Positions 1-10,544 of a stretch of 64,000 nucleotides of DNA are shown piece by piece; the first letter of the stretch is position 1, and each line of letters opens with the position of its first letter. Source of the stretch: Podarcis raffonei (taxonomy: Eukaryota > Chordata > Lepidosauria > Squamata > Lacertidae). The notes under the pieces are model-generated. The model did no database searches. It was given only the letters and a program-made list of their open reading frames with translations, and was not told the origin of the DNA. Where the stretch lies: NCBI RefSeq assembly GCF_027172205.1, contig NC_070607.1:18824069-18888068 (forward strand), written 5' to 3'. Position numbers and translations under genes: made by a program.

Positions 1-45
1 TCAGCTGTGGGCAGGATCCCTACATTGCAGGGGGTTGAACTGGAT
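1..45 (+). repeat. tail fragment of a tRNA-Lys-like SINE
   Basis: The words 'attgcagggggttg' and 'ggactgg'-like sequence match the tail of the SINE seen more fully at 24,961 and, inverted, at 61,610. The fragment is cut by the window edge and abuts a TAA-rich LINE tail. Confidence 0.5.
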
Positions 46-160
46 AATAATAATAATTTTATTATTTATATGCTGCCCATCTGACAGGGTTGCCCCAGCC
101 ACTCTGGGCAGCTCCCGACAAAATATTAAAAACACAAGAAAACATTAACCATTTGGGTCT
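46..160 (-). repeat. L2-like LINE 3' end with (TAA)n tail
   Basis: A short TAA run is followed by 'tgcccatctgacagggttg' and 'ccactctgggcagctccc'. The same block recurs at 7,755, 21,850, 23,250 and 26,460, each next to a TAA or CAT run. It is the inverted 3' end of the LINE whose reading frame follows in the opposite orientation, which suggests an inversion on insertion. Confidence 0.6.
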
Positions 161-711
161 GGGTATTCATCAGTATGTGGATGATACCCAGCTCTACCTC
201 TCTTTAAAATCAGAACCACTGAAGGCGGTGAATGTCCTGTGTGAGTGTCTGGAGGCAGTTGGAGGATGGATGGTGGCTATGTTTAAGAAGTACAGAAGTA
301 CTTTTGGGGGACAGGCAGGTGGGGGGGACTCCCTGGTCCTGAATGGGGTAACTGTGCCCCTGAAGGACCAGGTGTGCAGCCTGGGAATAATTTTGGACTC
401 ACAGCTGTCCATGGGGGTGCAAGTCAATTCTGTGTCCAGGGAAGCTGCCTACCAGCTCCATCTGGTACGCAGGCTGAGACCTTTCCTGCCCTCAGACTGT
501 CTTGCCAAAGTGGTGCATGCTCTAGTTATCTGTCACTTGGACTACGGCGATGCACTCTACGTGGGGCTACTGTTGAAGGTGACCCAGAAACTACAACTAA
601 TCCAGAATGTGGCAGCTAGGCTGGTGACTGGGAGTGGCCACCGAGACCATACAACACCGGTCCTGAAAGACCTACATTGGCTCCCAGTACGTTTCTGAGC
701 ACAATTCAAAG
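150..711 (+). mobile_element. L2-like LINE fragment, reverse transcriptase C-terminal part
   Basis: The translated frame contains YVDDTQLYLS, a variant of the reverse-transcriptase Y/F-A-D-D box. It then has LGIILDSQLSM, AARLVTGSG and LHWLPVRF, typical of the C-terminal region of L2/CR1-group non-LTR retrotransposons. The protein is a fragment of about 180 residues, has lost the usual RLDYCNALYVG motif to substitutions (HLDYGDALYVG), and stops just after LPVRF, so it is a dead copy. Assignment to L2 rather than another CR1-group clade is by general resemblance. Confidence 0.65.
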
Positions 712-821
712 TATGACCTGGAAGCTGTACGCCGGCTCCCACGGCCAGTAAAGCGAGATGAGCGACGCAACCCCTGAGTCGTCCGCAACTGAACATAATG
801 GTCAGGGGTCCCTTTACCTTT
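712..821 (+). repeat. tRNA-derived SINE (family A), 3' part only
   Basis: Sequence from 'tatgacctggaagctgtacg' to 'ggggtccctttacctt' matches the 3' half of the ~350-bp SINE present complete at 15,387. It lies directly against the end of the LINE fragment. Confidence 0.7.
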
Positions 822-1639
822 TAAGAGAACTACAACTCTGTAATGCTGGCCTACTGATATCCTTTCTTGTGAAGAAACAACTGTATTAGGAAGATGAGAA
901 AATATCTGCTTAAGAAACCAAGGCACCACATTTTCATTTATTGAAAAAAGAAAAAAGAAAACTCAAGGCAACTGTACAGCACATCTAGACCATTTGTATT
1001 TTAGTAACACTGTTGATATGGTATACAAATGCAATGAGCTAGTACAGTATTCAAACTGGTCTATTTGGAATCAACATTGCGTATTGTCAGGGAGGTAAGG
1101 AACTGGTTAAAGAGCAGAGACGGGCGCTGCCAACCTATGAACAGTTAAGACTGCTTAAATCCCATTGACTTGGACAGGAGGGGTTGTTCAGCCACGTAAC
1201 TGAGTACAAAGTATTTTGCTAAAAGGCAACATTTTCAAATTGGAGAGGAGTAGCCAGTGGGACTCCCCCTGGGATCAGCCGTCGGCCTACCTCGTTCAAT
1301 ATTTCATTCATTACCAGGGGGAAGGAAATAGTAGTGTATTGATGAGGTCTGCTCATGACATCAAGCTAGGAGGCACTGCAAATGCTTGGGGGAGATGTGA
1401 CTTCAAGAATTGACCTCACCTTTCATTAAAACACACACACACAAACTTTTCTAACCCTTAAATTGTAAAGATATGTTTGAAAGTCCAGGGGCAATATCTG
1501 GCAAAATCTCAAAAGCCAGAGGAGTTGTTGAATATGATTTTCAGTGACCAGAGTGGGGTTTTTGGTGCCTCTCTCCAAAAGTGGCAGATGCAGAATAAAT
1601 TATGCAGAAAAAAATAAAGCATTGCAGAGTGGCACCCCC
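822..1639. other. intergenic, nothing recognised
   Basis: No exon, RNA gene or clear repeat is recognised. A short CA run lies near 1,430. The one ORF here (from 1,216) has no family resemblance and no splice support. Confidence 0.5.
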
Positions 1640-1652
1640 ACTCTTGGGCTTA

Positions 1653-2007
1653 GGTAAAGGTAAAGGGACCCCTGACTATTAGGTCCAGTCGCGGACGACT
1701 CTGGGGTTGTGGTGCTCATCTCGCTTTACTGGCCGAGGGAGCCGGTGTACAGCTTCCGGGTCATGTGGCCAGCATGACTAAGCCGCCTCTGGCGAACCAG
1801 AGCAGCGCACGGAAACGCCATTTATCTTCCCGCCGGAGCGGTACCTATTTATCTACTTGCACTTTGACGTGCTTTCGAACTGCTAGGTTGGCAGGAGCAG
1901 GGACCAAGCAATGGGAGCTCACCCCGTCGTGGGGATTCAAACCGCCGACCTTCTGATCGGCAAGTCCTAGGCTCTGTGGTTTAACCCACAGCGCCACCCG
2001 CGTCCCT
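1653..2007 (-). mobile_element. tRNA-derived SINE family A, complete, with 13-bp TSD
   Basis: It reads on the minus strand from a tRNA-like head (A-box-like 'tgggttaaaccacagagcc', B-box-like 'ggtttgaatcc') to a tail ending 'cctttacctttacc'. It is flanked by a perfect 13-bp direct repeat, 'actcttgggctta', at 1,640-1,652 and 2,008-2,020, the mark of LINE-driven integration. Confidence 0.85.
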
Positions 2008-2061
2008 ACTCTTGGGCTTACCATGGGGTATATTTTTAATTGTTTCTTAAGCACACAGTGA

Positions 2062-2130
2062 CTTGGAATCATAGAACTGTAAAGTTGGAAAGGACCACGA
2101 TGGTCAACCCCTCTGCAATGCAGGATAATA
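2062..2130 (-). repeat. SINE B / CR1-like tail fragment
   Basis: The block 'aatcatagaactgtaaag' and 'ccctctgcaatgcagga' matches the tail shared by the repeats at 11,740, 24,990, 60,226 and 61,610. It resembles the 3' region of reptile/bird CR1-type repeats. Confidence 0.5.
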
Positions 2131-2229
2131 AATTAATGGTACCTTTTACTCAACAGACTGGTCAGATCATGTCTAGAACTGTGTGTCTACAGGGCCTCCT
2201 GCAGATGCGATCTCATCTAGAGGTCCGTT

Positions 2230-2400
2230 CCACACAATGTAGGATTTGGGTCTTTAGTCTTGTTTACAGCTACCCCTTGGAATTCCCTGCCACGTATTGC
2301 TGTAGAGATCTTTCCCAGTCTGCATTTGTATTTGTACTGGAATTGCTTTTAGATGTTTTACTTGTGTGTTTGCTGCCCTGGGCTCCTTCAGGAGGAAGGG
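2230..2400 (+). repeat. probable LINE 3'-end fragment
   Basis: The pattern 'cttggaattccctgcc ... gctgccctgggctcc' resembles the 3' untranslated end of reptile L2/CR1-type LINEs. This is assigned by texture only. Confidence 0.3.
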
Positions 2401-2432
2401 AGAGCTACATATTACCCATAATTAAACAAATA

Positions 2433-2786
2433 GGTAAAGGTAAAGGGACCCCTGAGCATTAGGTCCAGTCGCAGACGACTCTGGGGTTGCAGCGCTCATC
2501 TCACTTTATTGGCCGAGGGAGCCGGTGTACAGCTTCCGGGTCATGTGACCAGCATGACTAAGCCGCTTCTGGTGAACCAGAGCAGCACACGGAATCGCCG
2601 TTTACCTTCCCGTCAGAGTGGTACCTATTTATCTACTTGCACTTTGACGTGCTTTCGAACTGCTAGGTTGGCAGAAGCAGGGACCGAGCAACAGGAGCTC
2701 ACCCCGTCGCAGGGATTCGAACGGCCGACCTTCTGATCGGCAAGTCCTAGGCTCTGTGGTTTAACCCACAGCGCCACCCGCGTCCC
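2433..2786 (-). mobile_element. tRNA-derived SINE family A, complete, with 15-bp TSD
   Basis: Same family and orientation as the copy at 1,653. A perfect 15-bp direct repeat, 'ataattaaacaaata', flanks it at 2,418-2,432 and 2,787-2,801, indicating a fairly recent insertion. Confidence 0.87.
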
Positions 2787-2802
2787 ATAATTAAACAAAT
2801 AA

Positions 2803-3180
2803 TCTTCCTTTATTATTATCATTTAGATTTGCATACTGGCCTTCATTTCACAACATAGAAATACGAGATAAAAAACACACAAAATACATAATAAAAACAA
2901 AAACAAACCAATACCCCCCACAACACATTTAAAAGGGCATCAGATATCAATCAGCCCAAGGTCTGGTTGAAGAGGAACATTTTTGCCTGATGCCTAAAGG
3001 TGTATAATGAAGGCACCAGGTGAGCCTCGCTGGGGAGGGTATTCCATAAACTGGGAGCCAGTGCAGAAAAGGCCCATTCTCATGTTGCTACCCTCCAGGC
3101 CTCTCACTGAGGCAGCACATGAAGAAGAGCCTCAGAAGATGACCTCAGGGTCTAGGTAGGTTCACGTTCAAGGTTCATAT
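2803..3180 (-). repeat. LINE 3' untranslated fragment
   Basis: Contains 'ttattattatcatttagattt' next to 'cctgatgcctaaaggtgt' and 'ggagggtattccataaactg', a layout like the 3' ends of reptile L2/CR1-group LINEs (compare 'agggcgttccacagggcggg' at 23,415). The subfamily differs from the one at 23,200. Confidence 0.45.
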
Positions 3181-3268
3181 TCAAGGCCCAGGGTCATATT
3201 CAAGAAGGATGAATTCATAGTAGAGAACTTGCAAAGCAGGGCAATCAGGGTGGCTATAGTAATAGGCA

Positions 3269-3527
3269 CCGTATTTTTCGCTCTATAAGACGCACCAGAC
3301 CACAAGACGCACCTAGTTTTTGGAGGAGGAAAGCAAGAAAAAAAATATTCTGAATTTCAGAAGCCAGAACAGCAAAAGGGATCTCTGCGCAGTGAAAGCA
3401 GCAATCCCCCTTGCTATTCTGGCTTCTGGGATAGCTGCGCAGCCTGCATTCGCTCCATAAGAAGCACACACATTTCCCCTTACTTCTTAGGAGGTAAAAA
3501 GTGAATCTTATAGAGCAAAAAATATGG
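3269..3527. mobile_element. TA-type MITE with ccgtattttt termini
   Basis: The ends are 'ccgtatttttcgctctataa' and the inverse of 'tatagagcaaaaaatatgg', giving ~20-bp inverted repeats with a few changes. A TA follows the right end. The middle has an imperfect inverted repeat around 'gaagccagaacagcaa'. It is the same family as the 952-bp copy at 23,800. No transposase is encoded. Confidence 0.7.
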
Positions 3528-3529
3528 TA

Positions 3530-3938
3530 CATGGTCACCACCCCAAGGAATCTAAATCTGTCCTTTCTATGCTACCCCTAATCAAAGCAAGCGGCATATT
3601 TCAGTCACTATTCCTTTTTCAAGCACTGACACGTACACTTTGGAGATCTCTTTGCCCAAAATGTCTTCCCTACCATCCTATGCAACTGTGAGCTCATGTT
3701 TCTGTGGAGGCTTTCCATCAGGAAGCCTCAATCCCAGCAGCTGGATGTCAAAGGATTCCCTAGCTCACAAGAACCTCCCCCTTTTTATATCCCTTATCCA
3801 TGCTTGCCCCCTCACCACGCCCTAACTCTACTGTATGCATATGACGTTCTTCTAGGTGGTCTGACTGTATCATGTGATGATCAACTGAGCACCTGGTTGA
3901 AGCACAAGCCCAGTAGTTTTTGGGAGGCTCTGAGGATC
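3530..3938. other. intergenic, nothing recognised
   Basis: Overlapping short ORFs at 3,640 and 3,696 show no family resemblance. No repeat was recognised. Confidence 0.4.
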
Positions 3939-3948
3939 AAGCCAATGA

Positions 3949-4554
3949 AAAAAAAAATGGTAAAGGACCCCCTGACAGTTAAGTCCAGTCGCGAATGACT
4001 CTGGGGTTGCGGCGCTCATATCGCTTTACTGGCCGAGGGAGCCGACATTCGTCTGCAGACAGTTTTTCCGGGTCATGTGGCCAGCATGACAAAGCCGCTT
4101 CTGGCGAAACCAGAGCAGCGCACGGAAACGCCATTTACCTTCCCACCGGAGTGGTACCTATTTATCTACTTGCACTTTGACGTGCTTTCGAACTGCTAGG
4201 TTGGCAGGAGCAGGGACCGAGCAACGGGAGCTCACCCCGTTGCGGGGATTCGAACCGCTGACCACTGGTGGAGGAAGAGGAGTGCAGGAGGAGCACACCG
4301 CCCCTGGCAGCGCGATCCTGGTGGGGTACCATGGCGGCTGCCCCCCACCTGTGCTGGGCGTCCTGTCCCCGCAGGCGGCACGCCCCGCCTCCAGAACGCA
4401 CGCCATGCCCCACCTCCAGGACATGTGCCAGCCCCGCCCCCACCTGCTCTCCACCCTCTGGTGCCAGAGCATGAAGCTCCGCCCTACCGCCAACTTTCCG
4501 ATCGGCAAGCCCTAGGCTCAGTTGTTTAGACCACAACACGACCCTCGTTCCGCC
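3949..4554 (-). mobile_element. tRNA-derived SINE family A, split by a GC-rich insert
   Basis: SINE A sequence runs from 4,554 down to about 4,494 and resumes from about 4,263 to 3,957. Between them lies a ~230-bp GC-rich block starting 'actggtggaggaagagga'. The whole is flanked by the 10-bp repeat 'aagccaatga' at 3,939-3,948 and 4,555-4,564. The left flank holds a short A run. Confidence 0.75.
4264..4493. mobile_element. GC-rich MITE-like insert inside SINE A
   Basis: About 230 bp interrupt the SINE just inside its tRNA-like head. The ends are loosely inverted ('ctggtggaggaag' against the inverse of 'gctccgccctaccgcca'). No clear target duplication is readable, so the class is uncertain. 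A hAT-type MITE is possible. Confidence 0.4.
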
Positions 4555-4952
4555 AAGCCAATGATATTTGGCTTTAAAAATGGCCGAGCCTCTTGCTATT
4601 CCGGCAACTTGCCTGAAGCAACACAACTAGTCACCTTGGCAACTGTCAACCTTACTCACATCTCTTAGGGACATAATCTCTTCCTCTAAAGATTTCTCAT
4701 GACCAGTTTGCATACATGCACACTGCCCAGACAGGCAGGACTTCCCAGCTCACAGTGAGCTAATCACAGGAAGGGTTGCCACATGCAGAATTGACCTGCT
4801 TGCAGAAACTCAGGCTGGGGGTGGCACACACTAGACACAGGTTCTCTTGTACAACTGCCACTTTGTACCAACTAGGGATGCTATGCATTTTTTAAAATGG
4901 TCCATCATTCCATTAGTTTTCATTACTAAAAACCTCATTCATTGCCTTAGTA

Positions 4953-5335
4953 CAGGGGTCAGCAATGTTTACCTTGTCTGGACTGCTTCACTCCAGTGGA
5001 GATCCCTTCACAGGCTGGATTGTGTGCACGTGTGAGCGTGAGTACCTGCGATTTCCGGCGTCTGTGTCTGCACAGATGTGATTTCCGGTTTCCGTGTCTG
5101 CACAGACACGATTTCCAGCATCTGTGCATTTGCAGACGCGATGTCTGGCATCTGCGCATGCGCAGATGCGATTTCTGGCACCGCTGAAGCAAGTCCCTGT
5201 GCTGCGCTGTGCCGGTTTAGTGCAGCGCACTGGGGCTTGCGGAGCAGACGGCTTGGTTCATGGGCGGCTCGTGGGCCGATTAAACGACCCCCGTGGGCCG
5301 CTTGTGGCCCATGGACCCTAGGTTGTTGACCCCTG
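4953..5335. mobile_element. hAT-type MITE with perfect 8-bp TSD
   Basis: The termini are 'caggggtcagcaa' and, inverted, 'caggggtcaacaa', the CAGGGGTC form common in hAT elements. The 8-bp direct repeat 'ccttagta' lies at 4,945-4,952 and 5,336-5,343. The inside carries a 30-bp tandem array. It is non-autonomous. Confidence 0.85.
5048..5186. repeat. 30-bp tandem array inside the hAT-type MITE
   Basis: About 4.6 units of ~30 bp, each starting like 'gcgatttccggcgtctgtg'. Each holds a small palindrome such as 'ctgcgcatgcgcag' or 'ctgtgtctgcacag'. Open frames across it are a by-product of the repeat. Confidence 0.75.
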
Positions 5336-5343
5336 CCTTAGTA

Positions 5344-6007
5344 ATTTGTTAAAATCCACATTTGTTTCCTTATTCATTTGTTTTCCTTCTTTGCAATCAT
5401 TTTCGCTTCCTATTGCTTTCTGTAGGAGATCCAGCAGCATTCCTGCTGCCTGTAACATCTATGTTTTCCATCCCAGCGGTATGCAAGTTCCGGGCATTCT
5501 CCTCTTCCTCCAAGGGATCTGTCCAGCAAATTTTAGACAGAGTGGTGGTGGGGAATACACAAACCAGGGCCAGCCCATCCATGAGACAAGGTTAGGTGAC
5601 CGCCTTGGGGAGCAGGATGAATGGGGGCGGCAGATCTGACATCCAAGAAAATGCATTGCCCACTGCTGCTGTGGTGGTCTCATTGGAGGCCAGATCTGAC
5701 GCTTCTTCAGCAGCCACCCCAGTGCCTCCCCTGAAGCAGCCTCTTGGCAAACAGGAGATGCTGGTGGTTTCTTTCCACCCCTAGTGAGGAAATGGCTGGG
5801 GCTGCTCTCGATGTTCTCCTAGGCTGTATGCGTGATTCAGAGCAAGCCCCTTCCCCTCCATGGTGGCCTCTGGTTCCCACTTCAACCACCGGGGAAGCTT
5901 GATTTGACTCTCCGCTTTTTTCACATTGTAGATCTTCACTCACCCCTTTTTCCATGGCAGGGGCATGCCATTTTGTGGTACACCTCAGGTGCCAACATGT
6001 ACTGGGC
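5344..6007. other. intergenic, nothing recognised
   Basis: Several short overlapping ORFs occur on both strands but none looks like a known protein. There is a 9-bp direct repeat, 'agatctgac', at 5,631 and 5,691. Confidence 0.35.
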
Positions 6008-6020
6008 AAACCCAACCTTA

Positions 6021-6388
6021 AAAAGGTAACGGGACCCCTGACCATTAAATCCAGTTGCGGACAACTCCACGGTTGCAGCGCTCCTCTCGCTTTACTGGCC
6101 AAGGAAACCAACGTTTGTCCGCAGACAGTTTTTCTGGGTCATGTGGCCAGCATGGCTAAGCTGCTTCTGGTGAAACCAGAGCAGCACACGGAAACACCGT
6201 TTACCTTCTCACCGGAGCGGTACCTATTTATCTATTTGCACTTTGACGTGCTTTTGAACTGCTAGGTTGGCAGGAGCTGGGAGCAAGCAATGAGAGCTCA
6301 CCCCGTTGCGGGGATTCGAACCGCCAACCTTCTGATTGGCAAGCCCTAGGCTTCATGGTTTAGACCACAGCGCCACCCGCATCCCATT
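6021..6388 (-). mobile_element. tRNA-derived SINE family A with 13-bp TSD
   Basis: A complete copy. The repeat 'aaacccaacctta' flanks it at 6,008-6,020 and 6,389-6,401. It carries the longer middle variant ('gtttgtccgcagacagtttt') also seen in the copies at 3,949 and 8,970, so at least two subfamilies exist. Confidence 0.85.
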
Positions 6389-6401
6389 AAACCCAACCTT
6401 A

Positions 6402-7395
6402 CTGCTATGTAAAACACCATTTCTAGAGCGAGTCCTGCACAACTGCTCACAGAGAACAAACTAAATCGTAGGGAGAGGAATGGGCAAGCCCAGAGATGCT
6501 CTTGGGCGTTGTCAGAATGAAGCCATGCATCTTCAGAACGGGTCTATGTTTTGGAGAAACTTCTTAACTCTCTCACCAGCTCATCACAAGCTGAGAAACT
6601 CCATTCAGAGCAACCACCACGTCCCTGGAGTTTCTGCACGTTCACAAGTCATGCAATGAAGACCTAGATCTGCAGAGAAACAACTGAGATTCTTCACCAT
6701 GACCCTAGTTCCTTAAGAGGAACTGAAGTCCCTATGACGGTTTTCCCAAACAAATCAAGGGTTGATATACACATGCTCAGGAAGAGAAGTTAAACCTTGA
6801 ATTATCCGTCGTTCCAGCCCTCCAGCCTCTTTCACTAAGAATTTACAGCTGAACAGATGTGTTTTTATATTGGATACTGGTGCGATAGAATGGCTCTGTG
6901 CTTGTATTATAACATCTCTTTTTCCTTGACTACAGTTGATCATGTTACAACACCAGCAGGAATCCATCTGTTCTGATGTGATCGTTTTGCCTTTTGGAGA
7001 ACCAGTCCTGGGTGTACGTTTCCCTTTTTCTGACACTCTGCTCTGCCCACAGCTGCATGCATCCTGTGTGCAAATCTAGCTGTACTTCAATAGTATTTAC
7101 CTCTGCTTCCCATCTTCTCAATCTGTGACTATTGTAGTAAAATAGCCTCTTTATGGAGTTGCTTTCAGGAGTGTCTAATGCATTTCTTCACCTCCTTCGT
7201 ATTATATATTTTCTTCCCCCTGCCTATTTTTAGCTGGCAGAATTTTCAAGATTAGCAATGATGAAGAACGCTTTAAAGCCAGAATGTGAGTGGGTTGTCT
7301 TTCCAAGGAGGTGTGGACACTTCCTTCAGTTCTGCAGGCTGACTTTGGTGATCAGCCTACCTTGGCCACATATATATACCATATGCTTACAGCGT
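6402..7395. other. intergenic, nothing recognised
   Basis: AT-rich sequence without a recognised exon or repeat. The 93-residue minus-strand ORF at 6,755-7,036 has no recognisable domain. Confidence 0.4.
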
Positions 7396-7540
7396 ATGTA
7401 AAGAGTGTTCCCCTCCAAAAGAATATTGGGAACTGTAGTTTGATAAGGGTGCTGAGAATAGTAGCTCTGTGAAGAGTAAACTACAATTCCCAGGATTCTT
7501 TTTTTTTGGGGGGGGGGAGTGATTTAAATGTGCACACGCA
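7396..7540. mobile_element. palindromic MITE ('attcccaggattctt' family)
   Basis: The left half 'attgggaactgtagtttg' and right half 'aaactacaattcccagg' are inverted repeats of each other, with 'gtgctgagaatagtagctct' between. The related copy at 10,396 has 'caaagaattctgggcactg' against 'cccagaattctttg'. No coding capacity. Confidence 0.55.
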
Positions 7541-7689
7541 TCCCAAATACAAAAGGGGGAAGTTTGCTAATGTTATCTTATGTTGCTTGATTTATTCTAT
7601 ATTATTACTATTTTGCATAATTTATTCTGGTGTTGCTAGGCACAGAAAATGGCAAGAAGCTATGCAGACAATGGAACCCCAGCTAATAA

Positions 7690-7712
7690 TAGTAATAGTA
7701 GTAGTAGTAATG

Positions 7713-7759
<47 letters not shown>

Positions 7760-7870
7760 TTATTTATACCCTGCCCATCTGGCTTGGTTTCCCCAGCCAC
7801 TCTGGGCAGCTCCCACAATAAAACATCATACATTAAAAACTTCCCTAAACGATTGCAACTCTTATCTGGC
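7690..7870 (-). repeat. (AAT)n microsatellite and L2-like LINE 3' end
   Basis: A long AAT run at about 7,706-7,759 is followed by 'taccctgcccatctggcttg' and 'taaaaacttccctaaacg'. It is the A-rich tail side of a severely 5'-truncated LINE of the 23,200 family. Confidence 0.65.
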
Positions 7871-8800
7871 TAGCTCTAGCTTCTGAGATTGCAGAAGGCA
7901 TTACGCACCCATTGTCAATTTTCATTTTACAGAAAAAACGGCTAGGCAGCAGCTTTTAACAAGCAAACAAAAACAAAGGTGACATTCTCAGTAAGTTACA
8001 TCATACATCTAGCGGCATACTCTGTGCTTCTATTCTTTAAAAGTATTATTTAACTACCCCTCCCCTCCTCTCCCTTCTAATCCAAACCAACTTATTATTC
8101 TACAAATAAAACTTCTACAGCGAAACAGACTTTTCTCACCACAGAATGTATAATGGGGGTGCACGCCTATTTGCAAACCTGTGAGCTAGAATCTAAGATT
8201 TCCTAGACAGATACATGTATAAATGGAAGAAGTGAGAAAAATACTCATAGATAGCTTACTTGGTTATCAAGAAAAGAAAAGAAGAAAAAAAGAATCACAC
8301 ACATATATTTACTTCAAACTTTGCTGATAGTCCATCTCTATTAATAACACATATCCGACGCTAGCCAATACACCCTACTCATAGTTTCCCTATGTGATTA
8401 GCACAATGGAGAGGCCTTAATGAGGCTCTTATATGACAACAAATGCATAGAATATCCCGTGGGGATCATCTACAACCTGATTAGGTTTTCAAACTGCTCC
8501 CAGTTCTTAGCCTCCTTTCTGTGTGAATTCAAATGGGTGCCAAGATTTCCAGCTTTTAAATGTTTGTGGCGAGAAGCTATATATCCCCATCTGTTGCTGC
8601 AGTGGGGAAGGGAGGTATTTAAATTTTCTAAACCCTTCACTTCTGAAGCATTCCAACTATGGAAGCCTGGGTTTTATTCTCAAAACCTTACAGGGTTGCC
8701 CTTACAGAAAGGAATATAGTGGTAGCCTTAGAGATAAATAAGCACTAGGCAGGGCTAGTTCCTGAGGAAAAGCAAGTCTGGCAAAGGACCCAGTGCCCTT
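7871..8800. other. intergenic, nothing recognised
   Basis: AT-rich. The ORFs at 8,420 and 8,523 overlap in different frames. The fragment around 'gcgagaagctatatatcccc' has a vaguely LINE-like texture but no diagnostic motif. Confidence 0.35.
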
Positions 8801-8804
8801 AGCA

Positions 8805-8935
8805 TAGCTGTCAACCGTCCCTTATTTGGCGGGAAACTCCCTTATCTCAGCGCCGTGTCCCACTGCTGTCCCTTATTGATGATGTCCCTTAAATTTCCCG
8901 GGTTTCATGCTCGCCCGGCAACACTAAAGGATTCA
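8805..8935. repeat. MITE-like fragment ('gtcccttatttggcggg')
   Basis: Repeated words 'gtcccttat' and 'cccttatctcagc' with inverted 'aaatttcccgggtttc' suggest a decayed DNA-transposon relative of the element at 9,333. No flanking duplication is readable. Confidence 0.3.
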
Positions 8936-8969
8936 CTTTGCATGACCTTCCTCTTCCACATTAAGAGGA

Positions 8970-9284
8970 GGTAAAGGTAAAGGGACCCCTGACTGTTAAG
9001 TCCAGTCGTGGATGACTCTGGGGTTGCGACACTCATCTCGCTTTACTGGCCGAGGGAGCCGGCGTTTGTCTGCAGACAGCTTCCAGGTCATGTGGCCAGC
9101 ATGACTAAGCCGCTTCTGGCAAACCAGAGCAGCGCACACCGTTTACCTTCCCGCTGAAAAGGTATCTATTTATCTACTTGCACTTTGACGTGCTTTTGAA
9201 CTGCTAGGTTGGCAGGAACAGGGACCGAGCAATGGGAGTTCACCCTGTCATGCAAGTCCTAGACCACAGCGCCACCCACATCCC
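8970..9284 (-). mobile_element. tRNA-derived SINE family A, internally deleted, 12-bp TSD
   Basis: The repeat 'acattaagagga' lies at 8,958-8,969 and 9,285-9,296. The tRNA-like B-box region, between 'caccctgtca' and 'tgcaagtcct', is missing compared with full copies. Confidence 0.82.
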
Positions 9285-9332
9285 ACATTAAGAGGAATTG
9301 GCTACAATTTGATGGTGGAAGACATGAATATA

Positions 9333-9460
9333 TCAAACCCTCCAAGTGTCCCTATTTTCCGGGGAAAGTCCCAGATTTACAGAGGTCATCTCGGTTTCTG
9401 ATTTGAACCCGGAATGCCCCTCTTTTCCTATTTTATTGGAGAAATGTTGGAGGGGATGGA
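9333..9460. mobile_element. short MITE with 'aaccctccaa' termini
   Basis: The left end 'aaccctccaagtgtccctat' and right end 'aaatgttggagggg' are partly inverted. The related words 'ggacatttata' and 'ggatatgtccagg' occur in the insert at 11,767. Confidence 0.4.
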
Positions 9461-9633
9461 GCTATCTGACCCCCGAGACCAAGGAAATAACTATACACCC
9501 TGTACACCCTATACACCCTTACACATCTGTGTAAGGGAGTTTTAAAATGTTTAATGTTTTATTATGTTTTTATATATGGTTACGACTTCAGCAGCCCAGT
9601 CAAATGAGCAGAGCAGAGTATAAATAGCAAGCT

Positions 9634-9962
9634 TGTGGCGCTGTGGGTTAAACCACAGAGCCTAGGACTTGCCAATCAGAAGGTCGGAGGTTCGAATCCC
9701 CGCAACGGGGTGAGCTCCTGTTGCTCGGTCCCTGCTCCTGCCAACCTAGCAGTTCAAAAGCACCTCAAAGTGCAAGTAGATAAATGGGTACCGCTCCGGC
9801 GGGAAGGTAAATGGCGTTTCTGTGTGCTGCTCTGGTTTGCCAGAAGTGACTTAGTCATGCTGGCCACATGACCCGGAAGCAAATAAAGCAAGATGAGCGG
9901 CGCAACCCCAGAGTCGGCCACGACTGGACCTAATGGTCAGGGGCCCCTGTACCTTTACCTTT
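9634..9962 (+). mobile_element. tRNA-derived SINE family A
   Basis: Head 'gtggcgctgtgggttaaacc', B-box-like 'ggttcgaatcc', and tail 'cctgtacctttacctttaag'. About 30 bp of the middle is missing (between 'acccggaag' and 'caaataaagc'). Confidence 0.82.
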
Positions 9963-10148
9963 AAGGAATAGGATGTCTCTATTTTCTTTGGAAAAATATA
10001 TGTTGCATGCAAGTTCCCCCCCGGGGGGCAACTTCAGTTAAGTATCAGGTGGTAGAAGCTGCTGGGAAAGATCCTGAGACCCCAGAGAACTGTTGCCAAT
10101 AGACACGATCGCTCTGGGTGGATGACTTTAGGCTATGTACCCACTATA

Positions 10149-10390
10149 CAATGGTACCTTGGTACTCAAACGGCTTGGCTCCTGAACAAATCAGCTCCAG
10201 AATGCCGCAAACCAGGAAGTAAGTGTTCCGGTTTGCGAATGTTTTTCAGAAGCTGAACATCTGATGCGGTTTCCGCTTGAGTGCAGGAAGCTCCTGCAGC
10301 CAATCGGAATCCGCCCCTTGGTTTTTGAACAGTTTTGGGAGTCGAACGGATTCCCAGGATGAATTAAGTTCGAGAACCAAGGTACCACTG
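10149..10390. mobile_element. Tigger/Tc1-mariner-like MITE, 242 bp
   Basis: The left end 'caatggtaccttggtactc' and right end 'gagaaccaaggtaccactg' form ~19-bp inverted repeats. A TA lies on each side (10,147-48 and 10,391-92). CAGTGGTACCTYGG termini with TA duplication are typical of pogo/Tigger-group non-autonomous elements. Confidence 0.8.
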
Positions 10391-10395
10391 TATCT

Positions 10396-10535
10396 TCTGA
10401 AGCACATTTCCCCGCCTCAAAGAATTCTGGGCACTGTAGTTCATTAAGGGAAGTGTAACTCTGCGAGGCATAAAAAATATACTGCCCAGAATTCTTTGAG
10501 GGAAAAGAATGTGTTTTAAAGGCAGGTTCCAAATG
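10396..10535. mobile_element. palindromic MITE ('cagaattctttg' family)
   Basis: Halves 'cctcaaagaattctgggcac' and 'gcccagaattctttgaggg' are near-perfect inverted repeats about 60 bp apart. It sits directly after the TA-type MITE. Confidence 0.6.
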
Positions 10536-10544
10536 TGTATATAT

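Noticed and set aside
4988-5329. ORFs with repeated 'CADTDAGN'-like peptides
   Set aside because: By-product of the 30-bp array inside the hAT-type MITE.
7649-7886. Poly-Asn and poly-Ile ORFs
   Set aside because: Translations of an AAT microsatellite and LINE tail.
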